From: an uncultured Fibrobacterota bacterium
GTDB taxonomy: Bacteria; Fibrobacterota; Fibrobacteria; UBA5070
DNA length: 32,534 bases
Reading direction: 5' to 3'
Assembly: GCA_903825275.1 (NCBI GenBank)
Contig: CAIKAA010000027.1
Location: 1-32,534 of the forward strand
Shown: one piece after another, positions 31,823-32,534 of the stretch
Position numbering within the stretch: the first letter of the stretch is position 1
Layout: the number at the start of each line of letters is the position of its first letter
The notes under the pieces: model-generated
Databases searched by the model: none
Seen by the model: the letters and a program-made list of their open reading frames with translations, nothing else
Told to the model about the DNA's origin: nothing
Translations under genes and position numbers: made by a program

Positions 31823-32534
31823 TCACCTCTCTTTTGATGGCCTCCTTGGTAAGCGCCAACCCGGTTTGGCTGGAACAAGCGTTCCAAGGTCGGCCCGGCT
31901 CGAAATGGACGGGCATCGTGTCGGTGGATCGGCCCGGCCCAGGCACCGAACACGACACCGGAAAGGCTTGCCGCGACGGAACGTCGGAGCGGCTCGATTT
32001 CGCCAAGCACAGCCATTTCATGGCCGGCGATAGCGCGGTCTTCCTCGACAACGAGTCGAAAACGGCCTGGATCGGTCCGCGACGACATTTTCCGTCGCCG
32101 CGAGATGCGTCGATCGAGGTCATGCGCACCGAAACCGTGTTGGGACGGACCGTTTCGGTGGTGGAAGTCCGCGATCCGCGAGGAAAAGGGCGTCGTCTTT
32201 GGGTCGACACGACCCTTCCTCTGGTGCTGCGCGGCGAACATCTGCAAGCGGATCCCGGCGGACCAGAGCGTCAATTTCTGTCGCTTCAGGTCGGGATCGC
32301 CTGTCCGTCCACGGCCTTTCATATCCCGACTGGATGGGCCGTGCAGCATGGTCCTCCCCCAGGCCCCAAAGGCCCGGACGGACGACCCGATCCCAGTCAT
32401 CGGCGCCATGGCGTGGAATCACAAAAGGCCCTGGTCGAAGCGGTGGGATTCACTCCGCCCTCGCCTCCTTGGCTGCCTTTGGGATTTGCAGCCCTCAGCT
32501 GGGCTTGGGTCGACACGCGCGAGGGCAAAGCCGC
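31819..32534 (+). CDS. RseB/MucB-like periplasmic protein (partial, runs off the end)
   Basis: The frame starts at an ATG overlapping the anti-sigma stop as ATGA and remains open to the window end (238 codons). The N-terminus MITSLLMASLVSANPVW is a short signal peptide. The mature part has a pattern seen in RseB/MucB and LolA-like folds: a V-x-V-D stretch, then TETVLGRTVSVVEVRDP followed by RRLWVDTTLPLVLRGEHL, resembling the strand pair GR...V.V...RLW.D..T.LPLR. RseB senses mislocalised lipids or LPS and shields the anti-sigma factor RseA; the same role is inferred here from sequence plus gene order. A C-terminal segment rich in Pro and Gly precedes the cut. Full length is unknown. Confidence 0.6.
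   Translation, partial: MITSLLMASLVSANPVWLEQAFQGRPGSKWTGIVSVDRPGPGTEHDTGKACRDGTSERLDFAKHSHFMAGDSAVFLDNESKTAWIGPRRHFPSPRDASIEVMRTETVLGRTVSVVEVRDPRGKGRRLWVDTTLPLVLRGEHLQADPGGPERQFLSLQVGIACPSTAFHIPTGWAVQHGPPPGPKGPDGRPDPSHRRHGVESQKALVEAVGFTPPSPPWLPLGFAALSWAWVDTREGKA

Overview
The window reads as part of a chromosome from a Gram-negative, respiring bacterium of moderately high G+C. Lipoprotein signals, a type II secretion/type IV pilus-type ATPase, a RseB-like periplasmic protein and a proton-pumping complex I all point to a two-membrane cell. Very large Sec-exported RHS/YD proteins that begin with carbohydrate-binding-like modules fit a Fibrobacterota-like or related environmental lineage, but that assignment is only a guess. 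No rRNA, tRNA, CRISPR array or complete insertion sequence was recognised.

Region 1 (1-11,826, minus strand) is an RHS secretion locus. Two adjacent, translationally coupled genes encode a 1758-residue protein (signal peptide, CBM-like module, bulky middle, a few terminal YD repeats) and a 1412-residue protein (signal peptide, CBM-like module, many YD repeats, RHS core, and a variable tip carrying an HEFQH zincin motif). A small AT-rich putative lipoprotein overlaps the tip end and is the best immunity candidate. Downstream lie a short GspE/PilB-type ATPase lacking the usual N-terminal domain and the start of another exported protein.

Region 2 (11,827-12,709) is non-coding or degraded. It holds a plus-strand remnant of an Rpn/PD-(D/E)XK transposase-family gene, followed by a GC-rich block of imperfect repeats and nested palindromes.

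Region 3 (12,710-16,286, minus) is a tight three-gene cluster: a lipoprotein, a multi-spanning membrane protein with a Cas4-like domain that keeps four cysteines but lacks the E-x-K nuclease motif, and a RelA/SpoT-type (p)ppGpp synthetase domain fused to TPR repeats. I do not recognise this combination, and it is the strongest candidate for an undescribed system here. A divergent DsbA-like thiol oxidoreductase gene follows (16,432-17,139, plus).

Region 4 (17,191-28,937, minus) is a nearly gapless respiratory operon, nuoC-D-H-I-J-K-L-M-N, continuing into ddl and tsaB. Most junctions are 4-base stop/start overlaps, several with GTG or TTG starts. nuoA, nuoB and the NADH module nuoEFG are absent. 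NuoH and NuoM carry unusual insertions and NuoI a long C-terminal tail.

Region 5 (29,005-32,534, plus) holds a MATE-family exporter, then a putative envelope-stress module: a Spy/CpxP-like small exported protein, an ECF sigma factor, a short single-pass membrane protein in the anti-sigma position, and a RseB/MucB-like periplasmic protein that runs off the window end.
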